From Armatimonadota bacterium (GTDB taxonomy: Bacteria; Armatimonadota; JADLDR01): a stretch of 64,000 bases of DNA. The notes under the pieces were generated by a model. It searched no databases. It saw nothing but the letters and a program-made list of their open reading frames with translations, and was not told the DNA's origin. Shown here one piece after another: positions 44,346 to 51,810 of this stretch. A program made the translations under genes and the position numbers. The stretch is from NCBI GenBank assembly GCA_020846535.1, contig JADLDR010000118.1, forward strand, positions 62,001 through 126,000, given 5' to 3'. How positions within the stretch are numbered: the first letter of the stretch is position 1; the number at the start of each line of letters is the position of its first letter.

Positions 44346-45335
44346 ATGAAAATCTGTATTGTGGGCGGCACAGGCAATATCAGCGCCAGCATCGTCCGGC
44401 GGATCCTGGCGCTGGGTCATGAGGTGGTCTGCTTCAACCGGGGAAAGAGCGGGAGCGTTCCCGAGGGGGTGCGCGAGATTCACGGCGACAGGAGCGACCG
44501 GGAGGCGTTCGAGAAGGCGATGCAGGCCGAGAAGTTCGATGCGGCCATCGATATGATCTGTTTCAATAAAGCCGACGCGGAAAGCAGCATCCGGGCGTTT
44601 CGGGGAGTGGGCCAGTTCGTGCAGTGCTCCACGGTCTGCACTTATGGGGTTCAATACGACTGGCTGCCCGCCGGAGAGGATCATCCCCTTCGCCCGATCA
44701 CCGACTACGGGCGCGGCAAGGTGGAGGCCGACGCCGCCTATATGGAAGCCTACTACCGGGAGGGCTTTCCGGCCACGATCATCAAGCCTTCCACCACTTA
44801 CGGGCCGAGAATCGGGCTGCTCCGTCAGGTGGCCTGGGAGTTCGGATGGGTGGACCGGGTGCGAAAAGGCAAGCCCATTCTGATCTGCGGCGACGGGCAG
44901 GCCATTCACCAGTTTCTCCATGTGGACGATGCCGCCCTCTGCTTTGCCGGCGTGCTGGGCAAGCCGAACTGCATCGGCCAGACCTACAACATGGTGCGGC
45001 GAGGGTTCACCACATGGGCCGATTTTCATCGCACGGCCATGAAGGTTCTAGGGCGCGAGGTGGAGATGGTAGGCGTTCCTCTTGCCGACCTGCTGGCCCT
45101 GAATGTCCCGAATGTCTCTATCTGCCGCGATATCTTCGCCCACAACGTCTGCTACAGCGCCGAAAAGCTCTTCCGGGATGTGCCCGAATTCGTCCCGGCG
45201 GTCTCTTTAGAGAACGGGATGCGCCAGGTGGTAGAGACTATGGACAGGGAGGGCCGCGTTCCCGACTCCGACCAAGAAACCTGGGAGGATGCCGTGGTCG
45301 AGGCGCAGCGTTCGGTCAGAAAGGCGAAAATCTGA
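44346..45335 (+). CDS. NAD-dependent epimerase/dehydratase
   Basis: The 329-residue extended SDR has VGGTGNISASIVRRIL (Rossmann), CSTVCTYG, and YGRGKVEAD (the Tyr-x-x-x-Lys pair). HQFLHVDDAALCF is the conserved HVDD segment near residue 195. Substrate is unknown. The next gene's ATG overlaps its TGA, so translation is coupled. The track's N-terminal extension is an R1 repeat and not coding. Confidence 0.85.
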   Translation: MKICIVGGTGNISASIVRRILALGHEVVCFNRGKSGSVPEGVREIHGDRSDREAFEKAMQAEKFDAAIDMICFNKADAESSIRAFRGVGQFVQCSTVCTYGVQYDWLPAGEDHPLRPITDYGRGKVEADAAYMEAYYREGFPATIIKPSTTYGPRIGLLRQVAWEFGWVDRVRKGKPILICGDGQAIHQFLHVDDAALCFAGVLGKPNCIGQTYNMVRRGFTTWADFHRTAMKVLGREVEMVGVPLADLLALNVPNVSICRDIFAHNVCYSAEKLFRDVPEFVPAVSLENGMRQVVETMDREGRVPDSDQETWEDAVVEAQRSVRKAKI

Positions 45336-46063
45336 TGCCCTCGCTTGAAGGAAAGATTGCCCTGGTGACCGGGGCCGGGCGGGGCATCGGCCAGGCGGTC
45401 GCCCGCCTGCTGGCCGAACAGGGCGCGGAAACCGTCTGCGCGGCCCGGACGGAGGCGCAACTGGAGGAAACGGTGGCCTCCATTCGCCAGGCAGGCGGCA
45501 AAGCGTTATCTCTTGCGGGGGATATCACCCAGGAAGCCTTTGTGGGCAGGCTGTTCGAGAGCATCCGGGGCCGGTTCGGCAGGCTCGATATCCTGGTCAA
45601 CAATGCGGGCATGGCCCCTTTCGGCCCGGTGGAGGAGCTTTCCGCCGAGAAATTCCGGCAATGTCTGGAGCTGAATGTCCTGGCCGTCTTCATATGCCTG
45701 CAGCAGGCGGTACGCCTGATGAAAGCAACCGGGGGCGAGGGCAAGATTATCAATATCGGCTCCGTCCGCTCCCACTGGACGGAAGCAGGCGATGGCGGGG
45801 CCTACAATGCCAGCAAATACGCTGTGCTGGGCCTGACCGAATCGGTGGCCCGCCAACTGCACGGCTCCGGCTGCCGGATCGCGGTCGGGATGGTCTGTCC
45901 CGGCGTTGCGGACACCCCGCTCACCAACCCCGCCCGCGAGCCGCGTCCCGACTGGCTGGCTCCCGAAACCGTCGCCCGGGCCGTCCTCCACGCCCTCACC
46001 GCCCCGCCCGATGTGAATGTCTTCGACACCACCCTCTTTCCGATGAGCCAGAGGCCGTGGTAG
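45335..46063 (+). CDS. Short-chain dehydrogenase/reductase
   Basis: The 242-residue classical SDR contains VTGAGRGIGQAVARLLAEQG (cofactor), NNAGMAPFGPVEE and the Ser-Tyr-Lys triad (IGSVRSHW with Ser, YNASKYAVLG with Tyr and Lys). The Asp in LAGDITQ fits coenzyme contact. It begins in the stop codon of the epimerase gene (TGATG). The alcohol or ketone it acts on is likely a sugar derivative, judged from the neighbours only. Confidence 0.9.
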   Translation: MPSLEGKIALVTGAGRGIGQAVARLLAEQGAETVCAARTEAQLEETVASIRQAGGKALSLAGDITQEAFVGRLFESIRGRFGRLDILVNNAGMAPFGPVEELSAEKFRQCLELNVLAVFICLQQAVRLMKATGGEGKIINIGSVRSHWTEAGDGGAYNASKYAVLGLTESVARQLHGSGCRIAVGMVCPGVADTPLTNPAREPRPDWLAPETVARAVLHALTAPPDVNVFDTTLFPMSQRPW

Positions 46064-46087
46064 TGGCAAGGGCCACCGTATCCGGGG

Positions 46088-46093
46088 TATAAT
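46088..46093 (+). promoter_or_regulatory. Candidate -10 box of the SnoaL-like gene
   Basis: TATAAT lies 100 bases before the ATG at 46193. No good -35 hexamer is seen at 16-18 bases. Confidence 0.35.
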
Positions 46094-46192
46094 GGGGTAA
46101 AGATGAAGAGGCAGCGCGTCTTTTAGAACAGCATAGAGGCAGCGGCTCCTTCTCGTCAGCCGCATAAATGCAATCCCATCCAGGAGGCGTCC

Positions 46193-46588
46193 ATGAGCGA
46201 GCAGGATAACGTCCGATTGATTCAGGAAATTTATGCCGCGTTCGGGCGGGGCGATGTGTCCGCCCTGCTGGAGATGCTGGCCCCGGATGTCGAATGGCTC
46301 TACGACGGGCCGGACACCATCCCCTGGGGCGGCCATCGGAGCGGCAGGGAGGAGGCCGCCCGCTTCTTCTCCAGCCTGGCCGAATCTGTGGATGTGAAGG
46401 AGTTCGGCGTCCACGAGTTCATCGCTCAGGCCGATAAGGTGGTCGCTGTCGGCCATGAAAAGATGCACGTAAAGGCCACAGGCCGCTCCTATCTGGCCCA
46501 CTGGGCGCACGTTTTCACCGTCCGGGACGGCAAGGTGGCCCGCTTCCGCGAATATACCGACACGGCGGCGGTTGCAGCGGCTGTATAA
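46193..46588 (+). CDS. SnoaL-like / NTF2-fold protein
   Basis: The 131-residue protein has the alpha+beta cone fold signature of SnoaL-type proteins: LIQEIYAAFGRGDVSALLEMLAPDVEW, then FFSSLAESVDVKEFGVHEFI, and VFTVRDGKVARFREYTDTAAV at the end. Family members include isomerases, limonene-epoxide-type hydrolases and non-enzymatic binders, so function is open. A GGAGGCGTCC site precedes the ATG. Confidence 0.85.
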   Translation: MSEQDNVRLIQEIYAAFGRGDVSALLEMLAPDVEWLYDGPDTIPWGGHRSGREEAARFFSSLAESVDVKEFGVHEFIAQADKVVAVGHEKMHVKATGRSYLAHWAHVFTVRDGKVARFREYTDTAAVAAAV

Positions 46589-46610
46589 ACCCCGGCTGCC
46601 GCCCACAAAC

Positions 46611-46639
46611 GCAGGGGCGACCCGATGGGTCGCCCCTGC
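46611..46639. terminator. Palindrome at the end of the SnoaL-like gene (possible terminator)
   Basis: GCAGGGGCGACCC and GGGTCGCCCCTGC are perfect inverted repeats around GAT. There is no T-run on the plus strand. The sequence also matches the dispersed TAGGGGCG palindromes, so the terminator role is doubtful. Confidence 0.4.
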
Positions 46640-46670
46640 CATGCAAACGGCCTGCTCATAAGGGCATGTC

Positions 46671-48062
46671 TTACCCGAATACCTCCCCCAGCACGCCTAC
46701 CGCCCCATCCACCGCCATATCCAGGGCCTCCGGGACCAGTTTGGCCCAGTAGCGGGTGTTGGCTTCGTGGCCGCCGCGCCGGAGGGCCTCCCGGGTGGGG
46801 AGGTAGCCGACATAGTGGCTTGTGCAGTGGGCGATGTAAGTGGGGTACGCGGGCGAGGCCATCTTGATGCGAAGCTGCCCTTCCACGAACGGCTCCCCGG
46901 GAAGGCCGACCAGGGCAATATCGCCGATACGAAGGGCCTGGATTTCATAATCGAGGTTGGGGCTGCGCCGGCGCATGAGATGAACGCTGATGACACTGGC
47001 AGCGCTGACCCATTCCCAAGTGGTCGCCGTTTTGCTCTCATCGCTCCAGACCGGCTGGGGATACTCCCTCAGGACGCGGGCCGCCTCCTCCATCTCTTGC
47101 GGCTCCAATTCGCGTAAGGGGATGGCGATCTCCTTGATCCGCGAATCCAGGGCCGCCCTGTCGGTGAAGGCCAGCGATTCTATCACCTTGAAGACGGTTT
47201 GCGCCAGCGCCCGGCCCATCCGCCGGTGGTCTTCCACATAATCCGGGTCGAAGGGAGGCCAGGGATTGATATTGCCGCAGGCCCCGTTCAGCACGAGCGC
47301 CACGCAATCCGGCCCGTAAGCCGCCCGGATCTCTTCCGAGAGCGCCCCGGGCCAGTCGGCGGAGACGATGGGCCTGGGGAAGACGTGTACCGGATGGCAG
47401 GTGTAGTGCGCGATGACGGCCACCATTTTCATCCGGTCCGTCCGCAGGCATATCACCCCGAGTTCGGGGTCTATCGGGCCTTCGATATAGCGGATGCCGG
47501 TCGGGCCGAGAGGCTGGGGCCATGTCGGGCCGGGCATGGATATCGTGCCGTCGCGCATGACCGCTCGCCGGTTGAAGGCCCACCGGCCCTCGATGCCGCT
47601 GCCCGATCCCACCTGCACCGGCTGGAGAGACTCCAGCGCCCGGCGGATCGCCTCCACTGCGCGGGCAGCGGCCCACTCGCTGTAGCGGTCGTTCCCGCCG
47701 AGCAGCCATTCGTGTTCCCGGGGGACGCCATCAAAATCCTCGTCCACCATGAAGTGGCCCAGCGAGGGCGCGGAATGGGTCTGCGTGGCATGAACCATCA
47801 CCGCCTCCGGCTCCAGCCCGAACCGCTCCCGGGCGGCCTGACGGATCTGCCGGGTATAGGGTTCGGTCACGATGGTCACATCCAGGGCCAGGATGCAGAG
47901 CCGTTTCCCGCCGCTTTCGAGGACAAGGGCTTTCGCATAGAGCGGATCCCACACCAGTTTCGCGGGCCGATAGGCCCCGACCGCCCCGGCCAGATGCACC
48001 CCGGCCTCCGGCGTGATCTCCACTTGCGCCGCCCCGGCCCTCAATATCGCCTGATCCGTCAT
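46671..48062 (-). CDS. Neutral/alkaline ceramidase-like protein
   Basis: The 463-residue protein resembles the N-terminal catalytic region of neutral/alkaline non-lysosomal ceramidases: AAQVEITPEAGVHLAGA at the start, MVHATQTHSAPS (the H-x-H-S zinc-site region, about 93-104), HYTCHPVHVF and LVLNGACGNINPW (the catalytic GDVSPN-equivalent region). It is much shorter than secreted ceramidases and has no signal peptide, so the true substrate may not be ceramide. GGAGG precedes the ATG at 48062. PhyH lies just upstream. Confidence 0.8.
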   Translation of the reverse strand: MTDQAILRAGAAQVEITPEAGVHLAGAVGAYRPAKLVWDPLYAKALVLESGGKRLCILALDVTIVTEPYTRQIRQAARERFGLEPEAVMVHATQTHSAPSLGHFMVDEDFDGVPREHEWLLGGNDRYSEWAAARAVEAIRRALESLQPVQVGSGSGIEGRWAFNRRAVMRDGTISMPGPTWPQPLGPTGIRYIEGPIDPELGVICLRTDRMKMVAVIAHYTCHPVHVFPRPIVSADWPGALSEEIRAAYGPDCVALVLNGACGNINPWPPFDPDYVEDHRRMGRALAQTVFKVIESLAFTDRAALDSRIKEIAIPLRELEPQEMEEAARVLREYPQPVWSDESKTATTWEWVSAASVISVHLMRRRSPNLDYEIQALRIGDIALVGLPGEPFVEGQLRIKMASPAYPTYIAHCTSHYVGYLPTREALRRGGHEANTRYWAKLVPEALDMAVDGAVGVLGEVFG

Positions 48063-48120
48063 CGTTGTCCGCCTCCTCGATAAAGCCGCCGCCATAAGCG
48101 GTTTCGGCTGAGGCGTCTTT

Positions 48121-48924
48121 CTACGGCTGCAAGGCTTCCTCCTTCCGGCGGGCGGCGCGAGCGCGTTCTTGCCGGGGGGTCTGCTTCTGGCGGTTCCAGT
48201 AGAAATCCCTCGGTTCGGATCGCAGGACGCCGGGCAAGCCCAGCACCAGGACCAGGGCGCGGCGCGGGGTGTCTGAAAGATTCGGGCCGGTGTAATGCAG
48301 GGTGCGGTGGTGGTGGGCGGTCGCGCCGCCCGCGGGCAGAGGGCAGGCCACCGCAGTCGATATATCCGCTTCATCCATCTCCAGGCCGTGTACCTGGGGA
48401 TTGTGGCCGATACAGTGGTGGGGCAGCACCTCCCAGCGGTGGCTGCCCGGCACGAACTGCATGCACCCGTTCTCCGGGGTGGCGGGCTGGAGCGGGATCC
48501 ATATGCTGATCGAGGGATAATCCATCGCCCCGTCGCCGTAGGCTTCGTCCTGATGCCAGGGCGTCGCCGCGCCCGTCCGGGCCGGTTTCAGGATGGCGTG
48601 GTCGAACTGGAAAGCGGCCTCCTCCCCCATCAACTGCCGGGCAATCCCTGAGGCGCTGGCGTAAAACGATCCCTGTCTCATCTCCGGTGCGTACCTGGAC
48701 GGATTCAGGATTTGTGGCAGGACCGCGTCCTTTCCCTCTTCATCCGTCCCGCCGAGGTCGAACTGGTCTCCCACCTCCCGACCGGCCTTTCTCTCGAACA
48801 GCCGGTCATAGATATCCTTCAGCCAGTCCACCTCCTCAGGTGTCATAATAGCGCCCAGCGCCAGGTAGCCCTCCCGGTGAAAGAAAGCGGTCTGTTCCGG
48901 TGTCAATCGAACCGCAGGCGTCAT
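48121..48924 (-). CDS. Phytanoyl-CoA dioxygenase family protein
   Basis: The 267-residue protein is an Fe(II)/2-oxoglutarate oxygenase of the PhyH type. The first iron ligands are in WHQDEAYG (about 118-126) and the distal His with the oxoglutarate Arg are in AHHHRTLHYTGPN-S-x-TPRRA. VPGSHRWEVLPHH is the conserved loop between. AAGGAGGG precedes the ATG. The neighbouring ceramidase-like gene begins 58 bases downstream, so the two may share a message. Confidence 0.92.
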   Translation of the reverse strand: MTPAVRLTPEQTAFFHREGYLALGAIMTPEEVDWLKDIYDRLFERKAGREVGDQFDLGGTDEEGKDAVLPQILNPSRYAPEMRQGSFYASASGIARQLMGEEAAFQFDHAILKPARTGAATPWHQDEAYGDGAMDYPSISIWIPLQPATPENGCMQFVPGSHRWEVLPHHCIGHNPQVHGLEMDEADISTAVACPLPAGGATAHHHRTLHYTGPNLSDTPRRALVLVLGLPGVLRSEPRDFYWNRQKQTPRQERARAARRKEEALQP

Positions 48925-49169
48925 TTTCTCCCTCCTTCCGCTCGATCAATGGCGGTTGTTTTGCATCCAGGATAAAGGTTCGGCTAAAATGACAAAAATT
49001 CCTTTTAGAAATATATCCGCACCGGGTGCCTCCATTGCGTCAAAATCCATCTCAAACAAACAGTTCATTTATGGAAAAACATTTTTATAGAACCCATGCC
49101 AGGAATATTCCGGTCGGGAGGGACCGCATCACAGGCGCTGGCAGTGTTCGAAGAAAGGAGTGCCGGCTG

Positions 49170-49649
49170 ATGGGGGGCTATCGAGAGCTTTTCCAGGAGC
49201 TGCTCGGTCAGATGGATATCTTGAAGGAGCTTGCCGGGGATGAGCAGCCGGAGCTGGAAGACTTCATCCTGTTGGCCCAGGCCCGGCTCGATTTTACCGT
49301 TCTCGAAAATCTACTCGCACTTATCGATGAATACACCTATTTCGAGTTCGACCGGAGGCGGCAGAACGCCTCCCGTAAGGAGGAGTCCGAAGCCAGGCCG
49401 CCCCGCCACTGCGTCACCTGCGGCAAGCTGCTGACCGGAGCCAAGCGCAAATACTGCTCACGCATCTGCCAGTACGGGGGCGTTATCAACATCGCCCGCC
49501 CGGAGTGCATCAACTGCGGCCAGCCTCTGAAGCGCAAAGCCAAGTGGTGCGCCGCCTGCCGCAAAGAGCACCTTCGCGAATACAACCGCGAATACGCCCG
49601 TGCCCGCCGCGCCCGCGCCAAAGGCGACCGGATGAAACGCGCCGCCTGA
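49170..49649 (+). CDS. Double zinc-ribbon small protein
   Basis: The 159-residue protein has an N-terminal helical part (about 1-65) and two Cys4 clusters: CVTCGKLLTGAKRKYCSRIC (about 85-104) and CINCGQPLKRKAKWCAAC (about 114-131). A very basic helix follows (HLREYNREYARARRARAKG). The basic tail and zinc ribbons suggest RNA or DNA binding, but no family is recognised. I use the ATG at 49170 with AAAGGAG upstream, not the track's 49026. Confidence 0.7.
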   Translation: MGGYRELFQELLGQMDILKELAGDEQPELEDFILLAQARLDFTVLENLLALIDEYTYFEFDRRRQNASRKEESEARPPRHCVTCGKLLTGAKRKYCSRICQYGGVINIARPECINCGQPLKRKAKWCAACRKEHLREYNREYARARRARAKGDRMKRAA

Positions 49650-49696
49650 AATTCAATCGGCCCGGTCCGATTCGGATAGGCCTTTTCTTTTGAAGG

Positions 49697-49811
49697 TGTC
49701 GGTGCCGCCTGCGAGCGAAGCGATCTCCAGGCTAACAAAAGCACAAAGCTCTCTCAGATTGAAGGGTCTGGAGATTGCTGCCTCGCTCCGCTCCTCGCAA
49801 GGACAGCGATA
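49697..49811. repeat. Palindromic interspersed repeat, family R1, copy 4
   Basis: TGTCGGTGCCGCCTGCGAGC begins the element and GCTCCTCGCAAGGACAGCGA ends it. GGAGATTGCTGCCTCGCTCC in the right arm is inverted relative to GAGCGAAGCGATCTCC in the left arm. The central section differs most from the other copies. Confidence 0.75.
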
Positions 49812-49854
49812 CCTTCTTCTCATACTGGCATCCGGCCACAATCACCCGTCTCCT

Positions 49855-49884
49855 TTGACGCCCTGCCGCGCTGTATGCTATACT
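49855..49884 (+). promoter_or_regulatory. Promoter of the Gate-domain gene
   Basis: TTGACG and TATACT with an 18-base spacer, about 15 bases before the GTG start. Confidence 0.6.
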
Positions 49885-49899
49885 CTCTGAGGGTGATTT

Positions 49900-50349
49900 G
49901 TGGTGTTAGAGGATGCTTGGTTCGGTTCGCTGAAGCTGCTTTTACAGATCATCGTGATTGTCGTGCCGCTGATGATCGTCCTGGAGGTGTTGAAGGGGAT
50001 TCACGCCTTCGAGTGGCTGGCGGAGCGTCTCCAGCCTGTCATGAGGAGGACGCCCCTTTCCACCAACGCTCTTTTTCCGCTGATCGTGGGGCTTGCCTTC
50101 GGGCTGACCTACGGGGCCGGGGTGCTGATTCAGGTGGCTCGCGAGGGGAGGCTGGGCCGTCGGGAGCTGCGGCTGATCCTGGCCTTCCTGGCGATGAGCC
50201 ATGCGATGATCGAGGATACCATCTGGTTCGTGGCGCAGGGGGCGGGCTGGCTCTGGATGGTCTTCGGGCGGGTGGCGGTTTCTCTCCTCATCCTGGCCGC
50301 CCTGGGTCGGTGGCTGGGCGGCAGCGATGAGGCGGACCCGCAAGATTAG
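49900..50349 (+). CDS. Nucleoside-recognition (Gate) domain membrane protein
   Basis: The 149-residue protein has four or five membrane helices and the Gate-domain pattern: LKLLLQIIVIVVPLMIVLEVL at the start, then LFPLIVGLAFGLTYGAGVL and AMIEDTIWFVAQGAGWLW. Single-domain Gate proteins of this size include SpmA/SpmB-type spore-maturation relatives and uncharacterised transporters. The start is GTG at 49900 or 49903. It is convergent with the trio of coiled-coil proteins; its end overlaps the stop of the first by four bases. Confidence 0.8.
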   Translation: MVLEDAWFGSLKLLLQIIVIVVPLMIVLEVLKGIHAFEWLAERLQPVMRRTPLSTNALFPLIVGLAFGLTYGAGVLIQVAREGRLGRRELRLILAFLAMSHAMIEDTIWFVAQGAGWLWMVFGRVAVSLLILAALGRWLGGSDEADPQD

Positions 50350-50681
50350 GGGTTCCTGCGGGTCCGGATCTCCTGGTTGTCCGCTGTCTCCTGCCGGACG
50401 CGGGCAGTATCGTAGTCCGGGCGAGTCTCAGCCTGCCTGTCCTCCAGCTTGCTCAGGCGCGAGTCGAGGCGTTTGAGGGTGGCGTCGAACCCCAGCAGGA
50501 ATTCCTCGTAGTCGTTCTGAAGCTTTCTCAACTGATCGTTGGTCTGCCTCTGCTCCCGGATGGCCTCTTCCATATGCAGCCTTTGAAGCTTATAGCGGAG
50601 GATAAGCCAGACTGCCAGCAGCGGCGTTGAGACCGCCAGCAGAATCACCAGCACAAACAGCATTACGATAGTTTCCGTCAT
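50346..50681 (-). CDS. Membrane coiled-coil protein, GFDA family (3)
   Basis: The 111-residue protein has one N-terminal membrane helix (about 5-28), a helix of about 55 residues and then the block EEFLLGFDATLKRLDSRLSK, followed by a polar tail. The same block appears in the two genes upstream on this strand, so the three are paralogues. There is no signal cleavage site; the helix likely faces the cytoplasm or periplasm as a membrane-tethered coil. AGGAG precedes the ATG. Family unknown. Confidence 0.75.
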   Translation of the reverse strand: MTETIVMLFVLVILLAVSTPLLAVWLILRYKLQRLHMEEAIREQRQTNDQLRKLQNDYEEFLLGFDATLKRLDSRLSKLEDRQAETRPDYDTARVRQETADNQEIRTRRNP

Positions 50682-50695
50682 TATGGCTCCTGAAA

Positions 50696-51016
50696 CTACG
50701 CCTCGATGCGGCGGACGGAAACCTTTTCCGGCTCCGCCGATACCGCCGCATCGGGCGCAGGGGAAAGCGTCTGGTTCGCCTGGGACTCGACCCGCGAGAG
50801 GCGGCCTTCGATCCGTTTAAGCCGGGCGTCGAACCCCAGGATAAACTGCTCGTAATCTTTGCGAAGTTCGTCGAGCTTGCGCTCCAGATCCTCCCCGGCC
50901 CGCATTTTGGATTCCATTCGCATCTTCTCCAGCTTGAAACGCTGGCTCATGTAAACGATTGCCACCACCATGATAAACGGTGCCAGAGGAATCATGAGCG
51001 CCAGTTCGTTCTCCAT
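50696..51016 (-). CDS. Membrane coiled-coil protein, GFDA family (2)
   Basis: The 106-residue protein from the ATG at 51016 (GAGGAGAGG upstream) has a membrane segment (LALMIPLAPFIMVVAIVY) and a helix with LERKLDELRKDYEQFILGFD, then ARLKRIEGRLSRVE and a Pro/Ala-rich tail. The motif differs from its neighbours in having Arg for Thr (GFDARLKR). It is separated from copy 3 by 14 bases and from copy 1 by 43. Tail sequences of the three differ completely, so only the anchor and coil are conserved. Confidence 0.75.
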   Translation of the reverse strand: MENELALMIPLAPFIMVVAIVYMSQRFKLEKMRMESKMRAGEDLERKLDELRKDYEQFILGFDARLKRIEGRLSRVESQANQTLSPAPDAAVSAEPEKVSVRRIEA

Positions 51017-51059
51017 CCGCCTCTCCTCACTCAACCCAACGAAACGCCTGCCGCCTGCT

Positions 51060-51374
51060 TTACCGCCCGGCCCGCCCCACCTGGACTTCTTCATTCCCGG
51101 CCTTTTCCACGGGCACGAACCGGGCCGAGGGTTCGGAATCGCCGATCATCTGCTGGCGCTCGGACTCCAGTCGGGCGATCCGGCTCTCCAGGCGCTTGAG
51201 GGTGGCGTCGAACCCCAGGATGAACTGCTGGTACTCCTCGTGCCAGGCATCGATTTTGCGCTCCACATCCTGATTGTTGCGCTGGGCCGTGGTCAGCTTC
51301 AGGCTTTCCAGTTTATACCAGTGAACGATAGCGACGATTGCCACCACCATCGCAAAAAGAGCGAATGCTGCCAA
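51060..51374 (-). CDS. Membrane coiled-coil protein, GFDA family (1)
   Basis: The 104-residue product starts at a TTG with AAGGAGGAAGGTG upstream. It has a membrane helix (about 3-18, FALFAMVVAIVAIVHWY), then a helix with KIDAWHEEYQQFILGFDATL and KRLESRIARLESERQQ. This copy is closest to the common pattern of the three. Being first in the row it may be the promoter-proximal member. The arrangement recalls PspB-like anchors in shape only, not in sequence. Confidence 0.75.
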   Translation of the reverse strand: MAAFALFAMVVAIVAIVHWYKLESLKLTTAQRNNQDVERKIDAWHEEYQQFILGFDATLKRLESRIARLESERQQMIGDSEPSARFVPVEKAGNEEVQVGRAGR

Positions 51375-51465
51375 TACTATTCACCTTCCTCCTTCATCAT
51401 GCTGTCCGCAGAGGCGTTCCCCCGCTTCCTTCTTTCATAACGGAGAGCGCCCCTTGAAGGTTACG

Positions 51466-51810
51466 CTACCCGGGCGGCCATTTCATCTGTCGGCCCGCGA
51501 GAAGATGGATGTGTAGATGGTCGACGCTCTGTCCCCCGTGCGCGTTGCAGTTGATGACCAGGCGGAAACCGTCCTCTGCGAAGCCCTTGTCCGCCGCGAC
51601 CCGGTTGGCCGCCAGCAGCATTCGGCCCAGGAGCCCGGCCTCGCTCTCGCCCACAGCCAATATATTCTCGAAATGGCTTCTCGGGATGATCAGGATATGC
51701 GCCGGCGACTGCGGGTTGATATCGTAAAACGCCAGGATATCCTTATCCTCATAGACCGTCTGAGGGACGATTTCCTTCGCCGCCATCTTGCAGAAAACAC
51801 AATCGGACAT
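51466..51810 (-). CDS. HIT-family hydrolase (Hint-like)
   Basis: The 114-residue protein starts MSDCVFCKMAAKEI and has HLHIH near the C-terminus, the His-triad that hydrolyses nucleotide phosphoramidates. The N-terminal CVFC pair with a later His is the zinc site seen in some members. AAGGAG precedes the ATG at 51810. The start lies inside the 3' end of mtaB (62 bases overlap), so the two genes share DNA in different frames. Confidence 0.93.
   Translation of the reverse strand: MSDCVFCKMAAKEIVPQTVYEDKDILAFYDINPQSPAHILIIPRSHFENILAVGESEAGLLGRMLLAANRVAADKGFAEDGFRLVINCNAHGGQSVDHLHIHLLAGRQMKWPPG

Noticed and set aside
46611-46639. Strong factor-independent terminator after the SnoaL-like gene
   Set aside because: The stem is perfect but lacks a T-run and matches a dispersed palindrome family, so it is listed with low confidence only.
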